11,052 bases of DNA from an uncultured Porphyromonadaceae bacterium (GCA_900552325.1 URZG01000051.1:1-11052); one strand, 5' to 3'. Shown: positions 1 through 6,939, counted from the first letter of the stretch. The notes: generated by a model from the sequence alone, not told the origin. Made by a program: numbers and translations.

Positions 1-163
1 GACCCCTCTCCACCACCATTTCCAGAAGCCCGGCAACTCCGGAATCGACGCGATATTGCAGAAACCGCTCCGGGCCGTGCCCGAATCTAAGATCGTAATC
101 CGCTTCTGGATCATCGGTATCTTCCTGGCCGCCATCACCTTCGTAACACTGAAAATCCGTTAA
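1..163 (+). CDS. mraY: MraY, phospho-MurNAc-pentapeptide transferase (C-terminal end only)
   Basis: Only the last 54 codons are in the window; the gene begins off the left edge and ends with TAA at 161-163. MraY is the inner-membrane enzyme that transfers phospho-MurNAc-pentapeptide onto undecaprenyl phosphate to give lipid I. The visible part has the family's triple-histidine signature (TPLHHHFQK), which belongs to a cytoplasmic loop at the active site. It also has the closing pattern ESKIVIRFWIIGIF followed by a hydrophobic helix and the typical ending TLKIR. Between the histidines and ESKI there is a segment (about NSGIDAILQKPLRAVP) that I recall as much shorter, two or three residues, in Bacteroides and Porphyromonas MraY. 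The stop is four bases before murD, so the two are surely co-transcribed. Identification is firm despite the partial length. Confidence 0.93.
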   Translation, partial: TPLHHHFQKPGNSGIDAILQKPLRAVPESKIVIRFWIIGIFLAAITFVTLKIR

Positions 164-167
164 CAGC

Positions 168-1568
168 ATGGCTGACAACACAAATATCAACATAAACGAA
201 AACGCCTCCCGCCCGCGCCTGGTGGTGCTCGGAGGGGGTGAGAGCGGCGTCGGAGCCGCCATCCTCGGCAAAGCCAAAGGGATGGACGTATTCCTCTCCG
301 ACGCCGGCACCCTGGCGCCGCGCTACGCCGAAGAGCTGCGCCGCCGCGGCATCCCCTTCGAGGAGGGGGGCCACACCGAAGACCTTATCCTCAACGCCAC
401 CGAGGTGGTCAAATCGCCCGGCATCCCCCCCACCGCCCCGATGGTGGTCAAGATCGTGGAGAAGGGTATCCCCGTAATCTCCGAGATAGAGTTCGGCGGC
501 CGCTATACCTCGGCCCGCATGATATGCATCACCGGCTCCAACGGAAAGACCACCACCACCATGCTCATTCACCACATACTCCGTTCGGCAGGCATCGACG
601 CTTCCCTGGCCGGCAATGTGGGCCGTTCCCTGGCATGGCAGGTGGCCGAAGAGCCGCATGAGGTCTACGTGGTGGAACTCAGCTCCTTCCAGCTCGAGAA
701 CATGTACGACTTCCGCGCCAACATCGCCGTGATGATGAACATCACCCCCGACCACATGGACCGCTACGACTACAAGATGGAGAACTACGTGCGTGCGAAA
801 TTCCGCATACTGCAGAACCAGCGCACCTCCGACGCCTTCATCTTCTGGGAAGACGATCCCGTGATACGCCGTCAGCTCGAGCAGATCACCACCGAAGCAC
901 GCCGTTTCCCCTTCGCCGAATGTGAGGAGGCCAGGGCCGCGGCGTTCCTCGACGCCGACGGACGGATGGTGCTCCGCACCCCCGGTTGCGAGATGGAGAT
1001 TCCGCGTGACGAACTCGCCCTCAAAGGGCTCCACAACCTCTTCAACTCCATGGCCGCCGGTCTGTCGGCATGCCTCATGGATGTGCGCAAGGACGACATA
1101 CGCCGCGCCCTGTGCGACTTCGAGGGGGTTCCCCACCGCCTGGAGAACGCCGGCGACGTCGACGGCGTGCGCTGGATCAACGACTCCAAGGCCACCAACG
1201 TCAACTCCTGCTGGTACGCCCTGGAGAGTATGCCCGACAACCGCTCCACCGTCCTCATACTCGGCGGCAAGGACAAAGGCAACGACTACTCCGAGATTCT
1301 CCCCCTGGTACGCCGCAAGGTGAAGGCCATCGTGGCGATGGGCAAGGACAACGCCAAGATCCTCGGTTTCTTCGGAGCGGAGGCCCCCGAGGTGCCGGTG
1401 ACCGACACCCATTCGCTCGACGAGGCCGTGAAGGCATGCCGCTCGCTCGCCTCCGCCGGCGACACGGTGCTCCTCTCCCCCTGCTGCGCCAGCTTCGACC
1501 TCTTCAAAAGCTACGAGGATCGCGGCGACCGCTTCAAGGATGCCGTGCGCGCCCTCCGCGACAGCTGA
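168..1568 (+). CDS. murD: MurD, UDP-MurNAc-L-alanine:D-glutamate ligase
   Basis: Cytoplasmic ATP-dependent ligase that adds D-glutamate to UDP-MurNAc-L-Ala, the second amino acid of the peptidoglycan stem. The 466-residue product has the three Mur-ligase domains. A Rossmann-like UDP-binding start (GGGESGVGA, about 22-30) is followed by the ATPase domain with P-loop GSNGKTTTT (123-131), and then by a C-terminal domain. Other family landmarks are VELSSFQLE (169-177), NITPDHMDRY (191-200), the likely carbamylated lysine at about 211 in RAKFRI, HN..N near 289-293, and NDSKATN (338-344). It ends with SPCCASFD (437-444); relatives usually read SPACASFD, so the extra Cys is a mild oddity. The length is normal. 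The ATG at 168 lies four bases after the mraY stop and leaves a full N-terminal fold. About 90 bases of AT-rich tandem repeat separate it from ftsW. Confidence 0.96.
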   Translation: MADNTNININENASRPRLVVLGGGESGVGAAILGKAKGMDVFLSDAGTLAPRYAEELRRRGIPFEEGGHTEDLILNATEVVKSPGIPPTAPMVVKIVEKGIPVISEIEFGGRYTSARMICITGSNGKTTTTMLIHHILRSAGIDASLAGNVGRSLAWQVAEEPHEVYVVELSSFQLENMYDFRANIAVMMNITPDHMDRYDYKMENYVRAKFRILQNQRTSDAFIFWEDDPVIRRQLEQITTEARRFPFAECEEARAAAFLDADGRMVLRTPGCEMEIPRDELALKGLHNLFNSMAAGLSACLMDVRKDDIRRALCDFEGVPHRLENAGDVDGVRWINDSKATNVNSCWYALESMPDNRSTVLILGGKDKGNDYSEILPLVRRKVKAIVAMGKDNAKILGFFGAEAPEVPVTDTHSLDEAVKACRSLASAGDTVLLSPCCASFDLFKSYEDRGDRFKDAVRALRDS

Positions 1569-1581
1569 GCAAGCACCTGTA

Positions 1582-1644
1582 AATCTTATAAATCTTATAA
1601 ATCTTATAAGTTTTATAAGTCTTATAAATCTTACGAATCCTATT
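1582..1644 (+). repeat. 9-bp tandem repeat array, AT-rich, between murD and ftsW
   Basis: Seven consecutive 9-base units fill most of the 89-base murD-ftsW gap. Units 1-3 are perfect AATCTTATA. Unit 4 is AGTTTTATA, unit 5 AGTCTTATA, unit 6 AATCTTACG, and unit 7 (AATCCTATT) is the most decayed. The block is strongly AT-rich inside a GC-rich operon. It includes a perfect inverted repeat, CTTATAA at 1603-1609 and TTATAAG at 1613-1619, which would make only a weak A/U hairpin. I see no good TTTG / TAnnTTTG promoter pair in it, so any role in transcription is unproven. The gradient from perfect to decayed units is what slippage-driven growth would produce. Confidence 0.9.
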
Positions 1645-1657
1645 TAAAACTCCCGTC

Positions 1658-2974
1658 ATGAACTCTCTCGAAATCGACCGCAACGCCACCCTCACCGGAA
1701 AGGAGGCCACGCCGAAAGCCGACAAATACATCTGGGGCATCTACCTGCTGCTCCTGGTGGTGTCGGTGATCGAGCTTTACAGCGCCTCCTCGCGCGAGGT
1801 CACCGCTTCCAACGTGTTCGCCCCCCTGCTGCGCCACGGCAAGATGCTGCTGCTGGGGCTCGGCATCACCGTCGGACTTTCGCGGATGAAATTCAAATGG
1901 CTCGTGCCGTCGACACCGTTGTTCGTCACTTTCGCCGTGGCTATCGGCGTTTACGTGCTCTTCAAGGGGCAGATCATCAACGGCGCCCGCCGCTCGATGT
2001 CGCTCCTCGGCATACCGCTCCAGTCGGCCGAGTTGCTTAAACTGGCGGTGGTGCTGTTCATCGCATTCGTGATGTCGCGCACTCAGGAGCGCCACGGAGT
2101 GAAGAACGCCGGAGTGATAATCTCGGCGGTATTCGTGCTAATCTGCGGCGCCCTGCTCTTCTCGCAGGGCCTCACCAACACCCTGCTGCTGATGGGCATC
2201 TCGTTCGCCATGATGCTTATCGCCGGAGTGCAGTGGAAGAAGTTCCTCATCGTCTTCGCCTGCTACGGTATCGTGGCATTGGGAGGAATGAAATATAAGG
2301 AGAACCACAAAGTTGAGTCCGCCGCCGAGACCGAGGCCATCATGACCACCGGCAAGGACCTCTCGGGAAAAAGCGCCACCCACGACCGCGACAAGACCTG
2401 GGCGGCGCGAATTGACCGCTGGGTGGGCGACTCCATACCTAAATACGAGCAGCCCATTACCGCAGAGAACCGTCAGGAACAGTATTCCTACATGGCCCAG
2501 GCCAACGGCGGATGGCACGGCGTTCTTCCGGGCAACTCCCGCGAGACGGCACGCCTCCCGCTGGCGTTCTCCGACTATATCTTCGCCATCATCGTGGAGG
2601 ACTGGGGATTCCTCGGAGCCGTCGGGCTTCTGGTGCTGTACCTCGCCCTGCTGGGCCGCGCCGGAGCCATCGCCTACAGATGCAAGCGCGTGTTCCCGGC
2701 GCTTCTTGTGATGGGTATGGCGGTGATGATAGTGCTTCAGGCGCTCTTCCACATGGCCATCGTGTCGGGGGTATTCCCCGTTTCGGGGCAGCCGCTCCCG
2801 CTGATTTCCAAAGGAGGTTCCTCGATTATATGCACGTCGATCGCCTTCGGCATCATGCTCTCCGTGAGCCGCTACGCCGTGCAGAACTCCACAAACGCCG
2901 CAAATACCGGCGATCCCGAACTTGAGGGGCTCCCCCCCGAGATGGACGCCGCCAACCCCGGCCATGCGAACTGA
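1658..2974 (+). CDS. ftsW: FtsW, SEDS-family septal peptidoglycan glycosyltransferase
   Basis: Polytopic inner-membrane protein of the SEDS family, which polymerises lipid II at the division septum together with a class B penicillin-binding protein. The 438-residue product has roughly ten hydrophobic segments starting near residue 25. A large polar stretch (about 212-300) corresponds to the big extracellular loop between helices 7 and 8. SEDS landmarks are NGARRSM (108-114), QSAELLKLA (122-130), SDYIFAIIVEDWGFLGA (306-321, where the Asp of SDYIF matches the essential SEDS aspartate), and FPVSGQPLPLISKGGSS (373-389) near the C-terminus. The Q-PLPLISKGG wording is the Bacteroidota FtsW form. 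Its place between murD and murG supports FtsW rather than RodA. The ATG at 1658 follows directly on the 9-bp repeat gap. The polar C-terminal tail (about 405-438) shows no motif I know. Confidence 0.94.
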   Translation: MNSLEIDRNATLTGKEATPKADKYIWGIYLLLLVVSVIELYSASSREVTASNVFAPLLRHGKMLLLGLGITVGLSRMKFKWLVPSTPLFVTFAVAIGVYVLFKGQIINGARRSMSLLGIPLQSAELLKLAVVLFIAFVMSRTQERHGVKNAGVIISAVFVLICGALLFSQGLTNTLLLMGISFAMMLIAGVQWKKFLIVFACYGIVALGGMKYKENHKVESAAETEAIMTTGKDLSGKSATHDRDKTWAARIDRWVGDSIPKYEQPITAENRQEQYSYMAQANGGWHGVLPGNSRETARLPLAFSDYIFAIIVEDWGFLGAVGLLVLYLALLGRAGAIAYRCKRVFPALLVMGMAVMIVLQALFHMAIVSGVFPVSGQPLPLISKGGSSIICTSIAFGIMLSVSRYAVQNSTNAANTGDPELEGLPPEMDAANPGHAN

Positions 2975-3008
2975 TTTACAGACTGACAACAAACTGATAT
3001 ACACGCAA

Positions 3009-4133
3009 ATGAAAGTTCTGATTTCCGGTGGTGGCACCGGCGGACATATATTCCCGGCGCTCTCTATCGCCAATGCCGTCAAAAGGCTCTACCCTGACAC
3101 GGAGATTCTCTTCGTGGGCGCCTCCGGACGCATGGAGATGGAGCGTGTGCCCGAGGCCGGCTATGAGATCGTCGGGCTGCCGGTGGCAGGATTCGACCGC
3201 AAACGGCTGTGGCGCAACTTCAAAGTGCTCGCCAAACTCTTCAAGTCGCTGCGGCTCGCCCGCAAGGTGCTCCGTGACTTCCGGCCCGACATCTGCGTGG
3301 GCGTGGGGGGCTACGCCTCCGGCCCGATGCTCAAGGCCGCACAGAAACGTGGCATCCCCACCCTCCTCCAGGAACAGAACTCCTACGCCGGAGTCACCAA
3401 CAAGCTCCTCGCCAAAAAGGCGCGCGCCATCTGCGTGGCCTACGAGGGGATGGAGCGCTTCTTCCCCGCCGACAGGATCGAACTTACGGGCAACCCCGTG
3501 CGCAAGACCCTCACCTCGGCGGCATACATGTCACGTCCCGAGGCCAAGAAGGAACTGGGCTTCGACCCCGACAAGCCCCTCGTGGCCGTGGTCGGCGGCT
3601 CGCTCGGCGCCCGCACCGTCAACGAGGCCATGAAAGCCGGACTCAGGCGGATTCTCGACTCCGGGGCCTCGGTGCTGTGGCAGACAGGCAAATTCTATGC
3701 CGACGACTGCCTCCGCTTCGTAGAGGAATTCCGCGCCTCCTACCCCGAAGCCACGGAGAACCGCCTGCAGGCCATGCCGTTCGTGCAGCGGATGGATCTC
3801 GTGTATGCCGGCGCCGACCTTATGGTGTCGCGTGCCGGAGCCTCCACCATCTCCGAGCTGCAGATCCTGGGGATGCCGGCCATCCTCGTGCCCTCCCCCA
3901 ACGTGGCCGAAGACCACCAGCGCAAGAACGCCGAGGCCCTGAGCTCGCGCGGCGCAGCGGTGACGGTGCTCGACGCCGATGCCGTGCGCACACTCGCCCC
4001 GGAGGTCACACGTCTGCTGGCCGACCCGAAGGCACGGGCCGCCATCGCCTCGAAAGTCAAGGCTATGGCGCTGCCGGGCGCCGACGAGAAAATCGCGCGC
4101 AAAGTAGCCGAAATAGCCAAATCGAAATCATAA
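3009..4133 (+). CDS. murG: MurG, lipid II-forming UDP-GlcNAc transferase
   Basis: Peripheral membrane GT-B glycosyltransferase that adds GlcNAc from UDP-GlcNAc to lipid I, making lipid II on the cytoplasmic face. I chose the ATG at 3009, 34 bases after the ftsW stop, because the protein then starts MKVLISGGGTGGHIFPAL as family members do. An upstream in-frame ATG at 2922 lies inside ftsW and would add 29 unrelated residues. The 374-residue product has the N-terminal glycine loop GGGTGGHIFPA (7-17), GVGGYASGP (98-106), QEQNSYAGVTNK (121-132) and TGNPVR (160-165). The second Rossmann half has GGSLGA (196-201), SRAGASTISE (274-283), and the DHQRKNAEAL stretch (302-311) that contacts the nucleotide sugar in relatives. 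The length is normal and nothing is broken. It is the fourth gene of the dcw run and is followed 27 bases later by murC. Confidence 0.96.
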   Translation: MKVLISGGGTGGHIFPALSIANAVKRLYPDTEILFVGASGRMEMERVPEAGYEIVGLPVAGFDRKRLWRNFKVLAKLFKSLRLARKVLRDFRPDICVGVGGYASGPMLKAAQKRGIPTLLQEQNSYAGVTNKLLAKKARAICVAYEGMERFFPADRIELTGNPVRKTLTSAAYMSRPEAKKELGFDPDKPLVAVVGGSLGARTVNEAMKAGLRRILDSGASVLWQTGKFYADDCLRFVEEFRASYPEATENRLQAMPFVQRMDLVYAGADLMVSRAGASTISELQILGMPAILVPSPNVAEDHQRKNAEALSSRGAAVTVLDADAVRTLAPEVTRLLADPKARAAIASKVKAMALPGADEKIARKVAEIAKSKS

Positions 4134-4160
4134 AACCATCAAAAATTGTAAAATAAGACA

Positions 4161-5522
4161 ATGGTCTACGACAACATATATTTTGTAGGTGCCGGAGGGA
4201 TAGGCATGGCAGCCCTCGAGCGCTATTTCCTCGCCGCCGGAGCACAGGTGGCCGGTTACGACCGCACACCCACGCAGCTCACCGACGAACTTACGGACGA
4301 GGGAGCAGTCATCACATTCAACGACGATCCCGCGGAGATTCCCGCGGCGTTCCGCGACCCGGAGAACACTCTGGTGGTATATACCCCGGCGATCAAGGAC
4401 GACAACGCCATCCTCTCCTGGTTCCGCGCCAACGGCTTCGAGACGGTGAAACGCGCCCGTCTCCTGGGCGAGATCACCCGCCACAGCCGCGCCCTGTGCT
4501 TCGCCGGAACACACGGCAAGACCACAACCTCGTCAATGGCCGCCCACATCCTCCACGAGCAGGGCACCGCCGTCAACGCATTCCTCGGCGGCGAGCTGCG
4601 CAACTGGAACTCCAATTTCCTGCTCACACCCGGAGCCGACATATCGGTGGTGGAGGCCGATGAATTCGACCGCTCGTTCCACCAACTCACACCATACGTG
4701 GCCGTGATCACCTCCACCGATCCCGACCATCTCGACATCTACGGCACCGAGGAGGAATACCTCGAGAGCTTCGCTCATTTCACCGAACTGATACGCCCCG
4801 ACGGCGCCCTGCTGGTGCACGAAGGGCTGAAGATGCGTCCGCGCCCGCAGAAAGGGGTGAAGATCTACACCTACTCGCGCGACAAGGGTGACTTCCACGC
4901 CGCCTATATCCGTCAGGACCACGGCACACTGGCCTTCGACTTCGTATATCCCGAAGGCACAATCCGCGGAATAGACCTCGGAGTGCCCGTCAACATCAAC
5001 ATAGAGAATGCCGTGGCCGCACTCGCCGCCGTCTACCTCTCCGGCACCCTCGACGCCGCCAAAGCGCGTGCGGCGCTCGGATCGTTCCTCGGAGCGAAAC
5101 GCCGTTTCCAGTTCTGGCTCAAGGAGAGCGGACCGCAGGGACGCGCCATAATCGACGACTACGCCCATCATCCCGACGAGCTCCGCGCCTCCATCCGTTC
5201 GGTGCGCGCCCTCTACCCCGGACGCAAACTCACCGTGGCGTTCCAGCCCCACCTCTACAGCCGCACCCGCGATTTCGCCCCCGACTTCGCCGACGCCCTC
5301 TCCGAAGCCGACGAGGTATATCTCCTTCCGATCTATCCCGCGCGCGAGCTCCCCATCGAGGGGGTGACCTCCGAAATCATTCTCCGCGACATAAAAATCG
5401 AAAAAAAGCACCTCGTAAGCTACGAGGATTTGCCCGATACGCTAAAAAACAGTAACTTTGAGATACTTTTGACCGCCGGTGCCGGCAATATCGCCAATCT
5501 CCTCCCCCGCATCAAAGGTTAG
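4161..5522 (+). CDS. murC: MurC, UDP-MurNAc:L-alanine ligase
   Basis: Cytoplasmic ATP-dependent ligase that attaches L-alanine to UDP-MurNAc, the first amino acid of the peptide stem. The 453-residue protein begins with the nucleotide-binding pattern VGAGGIGMAALERYF (9-23). The P-loop GTHGKTTT is at 116-123, EADEFDRSF at 165-173, and STDPDHLDIYG at 185-195. The C-terminal domain carries DYAHHPDE (333-340) and FQPHLYSRTRDF (361-372), which distinguish MurC from MurD, MurE and MurF. The A-rich 27-base leader after murG is typical of Bacteroidota translation starts, which rarely use a strong Shine-Dalgarno. The stop TAG (5520-5522) lies within a run of three 7-bp repeats, so the last codons (IKG) are written by repeat sequence. 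It is the last dcw gene here; the next genes run the opposite way. Confidence 0.96.
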   Translation: MVYDNIYFVGAGGIGMAALERYFLAAGAQVAGYDRTPTQLTDELTDEGAVITFNDDPAEIPAAFRDPENTLVVYTPAIKDDNAILSWFRANGFETVKRARLLGEITRHSRALCFAGTHGKTTTSSMAAHILHEQGTAVNAFLGGELRNWNSNFLLTPGADISVVEADEFDRSFHQLTPYVAVITSTDPDHLDIYGTEEEYLESFAHFTELIRPDGALLVHEGLKMRPRPQKGVKIYTYSRDKGDFHAAYIRQDHGTLAFDFVYPEGTIRGIDLGVPVNINIENAVAALAAVYLSGTLDAAKARAALGSFLGAKRRFQFWLKESGPQGRAIIDDYAHHPDELRASIRSVRALYPGRKLTVAFQPHLYSRTRDFAPDFADALSEADEVYLLPIYPARELPIEGVTSEIILRDIKIEKKHLVSYEDLPDTLKNSNFEILLTAGAGNIANLLPRIKG

Positions 5523-5534
5523 AGGTTAAAGGTT
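5514..5534 (+). repeat. Three-unit 7-bp purine-rich repeat across the murC stop codon
   Basis: AAAGGTT, AGAGGTT and AAAGGTT lie head to tail, 7 bases each. The first unit supplies the last two sense codons of murC and the T of its TAG stop. The array has the same period as the larger GCCTCTC array that starts about 50 bases downstream, but a different base sequence. Only three units are present, so chance is not excluded, but the phase is exact. Confidence 0.7.
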
Positions 5535-5579
5535 TGATGTCAGAGTAGCCTCTTGCCTCTCCCCTCTTTCTCCGGATGG

Positions 5580-5612
5580 CTACTCTTGCCTCTTGCCTCT
5601 CGCCTCTCGCCT
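5580..5612 (+). repeat. Left copy of a 33-bp exact inverted repeat bracketing mutS-rnz-tadA
   Basis: Reading + strand: C, TACTCTT, GCCTCTT, GCCTCTC, GCCTCTC, GCCT. The identical 33 bases occur on the - strand at 9707-9675. Similarity continues weakly upstream (CGG..G. precedes both copies) and ends downstream, where this copy runs on into more heptamers and the other does not. The repeat straddles the start of the main heptamer array. Confidence 0.88.
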
Positions 5613-5692
5613 CTCGCCTCTCGCCTCTCGCCTCTCGCCTCTCGCCTCTCGCCTCTTGCCTCTCGCCTCTTGCCTCTCGCCTCTTGCCTCTC
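5588..5692 (+). repeat. Heptamer array (GCCTCTC/GCCTCTT, 15 units) between convergent murC and tadA
   Basis: Fifteen uninterrupted 7-base units span 105 bases. Units 1, 10, 12 and 14 end in T (GCCTCTT) and the other eleven are GCCTCTC, with no other variation. Three more units (GCCTCTT, GCCTCTC, CCCTCTT) lie at 5548-5568, separated from the array by 19 non-repeat bases. The last two bases of the array are also part of the tadA stop codon (TGA, 5693-5691 on the - strand). The + strand is almost pure pyrimidine with one G per unit; the - strand has GG every seven bases. All reading frames through it are open because 7 is not a multiple of 3, which creates spurious heptapeptide ORFs on both strands. 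Together with 5523-5587 it fills the whole murC-tadA gap, and I see no real gene or hairpin terminator there. Confidence 0.95.
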
Positions 5693-6131
5693 AGCGGCGT
5701 TGGCGGAAGAAGGCGCGCATCAGGGAGGCGCACTCGTCGGCGAGGACGCCTGCGATGACTTCGGCGCGGGGATGGAAGGGGGTGTCGTAGGTGAGGGTGG
5801 AATAGCCGCGTTTCTCGTCGGGGGCGCCGTAGACTATGCGGCGGAGCTGGCTCCAGGCTATGGCGCCGGCGCACATCAGGCACGGCTCCACGGTGACGTA
5901 AAGGGTGCAGTCGGTGAGGTATTTGCCGCCGAGGGTCTGCGCGGCGGCGGTGATGGCCTGCATCTCGGCATGGGCGGTGACGTCGGAGAGCCGTTCGGTG
6001 AGGTTATGGCCACGACCCACCACGCGGCCGCCGCACACCACCACGGCGCCGATGGGTATCTCCCCCTCGGCGGTAGCCAGGCGTGCCTCGGCGAGCGCCA
6101 GACGCATGAAACGGGTATCGTCGTCAATCAT
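5691..6131 (-). CDS. tadA: TadA-type tRNA adenosine-34 deaminase
   Basis: Zinc-dependent deaminase expected to convert adenosine to inosine at the wobble position (A34) of tRNA-Arg(ACG). The 146-residue product has the cytidine/deoxycytidylate deaminase fold signatures: HAEMQAI (54-60; His ligand and catalytic Glu) and EPCLMCAGAI (82-91; PCxxC zinc cysteines). GHN at 41-43 and the start MRLALAEAR (9-17) are also usual for TadA. The ATG at 6131 gives this normal length and overlaps the end of rnz by eight bases, which suggests translational coupling; an in-frame extension upstream lies wholly within rnz and is proline-rich nonsense. The C-terminus FFRQRR is normal, with the stop abutting the heptamer array. 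Specificity for tRNA over guanine or free nucleosides is inferred from family and length. It is the last gene of the mutS-rnz-tadA operon. Confidence 0.9.
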   Translation of the reverse strand: MIDDDTRFMRLALAEARLATAEGEIPIGAVVVCGGRVVGRGHNLTERLSDVTAHAEMQAITAAAQTLGGKYLTDCTLYVTVEPCLMCAGAIAWSQLRRIVYGAPDEKRGYSTLTYDTPFHPRAEVIAGVLADECASLMRAFFRQRR

Positions 6132-6939
6132 GGCAACCGGCGTTAACAGGGATGGTGAGCCGCATCCCCTCGAAGGCGGCGAGGGTGCGGGGGAAGATGG
6201 TGCGGGCCTCGGCAAGATGCATCTCCTCGTTGCGGTAGGAGGAGGCGAAATGCCCTAATAGGAGCGCGCCGGCACCGGCCTCGCGCGCCGTCACGGCGGC
6301 CTGGGCGGCAGTGGAATGGAAATGCACCGGGGCCTTGTCGGCGCGGTCGGAGGCGTAGGTGGCCTCATGGTAGAGGAGGTCGACCCCACGCACCTCGGCG
6401 GCAAGCTCCGGCATGAATACCGTGTCGGAGCAGTAGGCGTAGCTCCGCGCCGGCTCCCCCGGGGCGGTATGGCTGAAAAGGAATCCCGTGGCCTCCACGC
6501 GGTGACGCAGCGGGAAGACCGCTACCTCCAGGGAGCCTCCGCCGGGGAGGCTGACGGCGGGGAGCCGCCGGCGCTCGCCGGGAGCGATGATGTCGAACAC
6601 AAGGGGGAACGGCAGCCTCGGAGAGAAGAAAGAGAAGATCTCGCGGAATATCCCCTCCCCTTCGGCGAAAGTGTGTATGGTCAGGGGGGCGGTGCGGCCG
6701 TTCATCGCCAGGGTGTTGACGATGCCGGGGAGCCCCATGCAGTGGTCGGCGTGGAGGTGCGACAGATAAATATGGTCGAGGCGCGAGAATTTCAGGTGCC
6801 TAAGCAGCATGGAGTGGGCCGCCCCCTCGCCGCAGTCGATCATGAACAGACGGCTGCCGGCCTCCAGCACCTGGCAGGCGGGGAGGTGTCGCACGGTGGG
6901 GGATGCCGAGCCGCAACCGAGTATATGGAGTGTCATCAT
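6124..6939 (-). CDS. rnz: RNase Z-like metallo-beta-lactamase fold endonuclease lacking the usual arm
   Basis: Predicted tRNA 3'-processing endoribonuclease (ElaC/RNase Z) of 271 residues. Visible features are HILGCGSASPTVRH (5-18), the metal-binding motif HLHADH (61-66), a further His in RHRVEATGF (145-153), SDT with the metal Asp (171-173), HEAT (191-194), HST (208-210) and a final metal His in LGHF (228-231). All expected catalytic ligands are therefore present. The unusual point is length. Bacteroidota RNase Z proteins that I recall are about 300 residues, with a long insertion between the GFLF segment and YAYCSDT, the place of the tRNA-gripping arm. Here only about ten residues bridge it. 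The start is ATG at 6939 (overlapping the mutS stop by four bases) or the adjacent ATG at 6936. It could be an RNase Z with altered substrate handling, or a related phosphodiesterase of the same fold. Confidence 0.88.
   Translation of the reverse strand: MMTLHILGCGSASPTVRHLPACQVLEAGSRLFMIDCGEGAAHSMLLRHLKFSRLDHIYLSHLHADHCMGLPGIVNTLAMNGRTAPLTIHTFAEGEGIFREIFSFFSPRLPFPLVFDIIAPGERRRLPAVSLPGGGSLEVAVFPLRHRVEATGFLFSHTAPGEPARSYAYCSDTVFMPELAAEVRGVDLLYHEATYASDRADKAPVHFHSTAAQAAVTAREAGAGALLLGHFASSYRNEEMHLAEARTIFPRTLAAFEGMRLTIPVNAGCHD

Noticed and set aside
1600..1650. A possible promoter in the AT-rich murD-ftsW gap (TAAGTTTT near 1608-1615)
   Set aside because: The last base of the -7 box does not match and no TTTG lies at the right distance upstream.
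2922..3008. An upstream ATG that would lengthen MurG by 29 residues
   Set aside because: It lies inside ftsW in another frame and encodes proline-rich sequence; MurG proteins begin at the glycine-loop strand coded from 3009.
2138..3082. A 314-codon open frame on the - strand opposite ftsW
   Set aside because: It is a product of high GC and codon bias in ftsW: its composition is rich in His, Gly and Glu with no motif, while the + strand holds a full FtsW.
5512..6146. Open frames on both strands across the heptamer array encoding repeats such as LASRLSP or EARGERR
   Set aside because: A 7-base unit without stop codons is open in every frame and always yields a heptapeptide repeat. The extensions overlap tadA in antisense frames, and nothing suggests translation.
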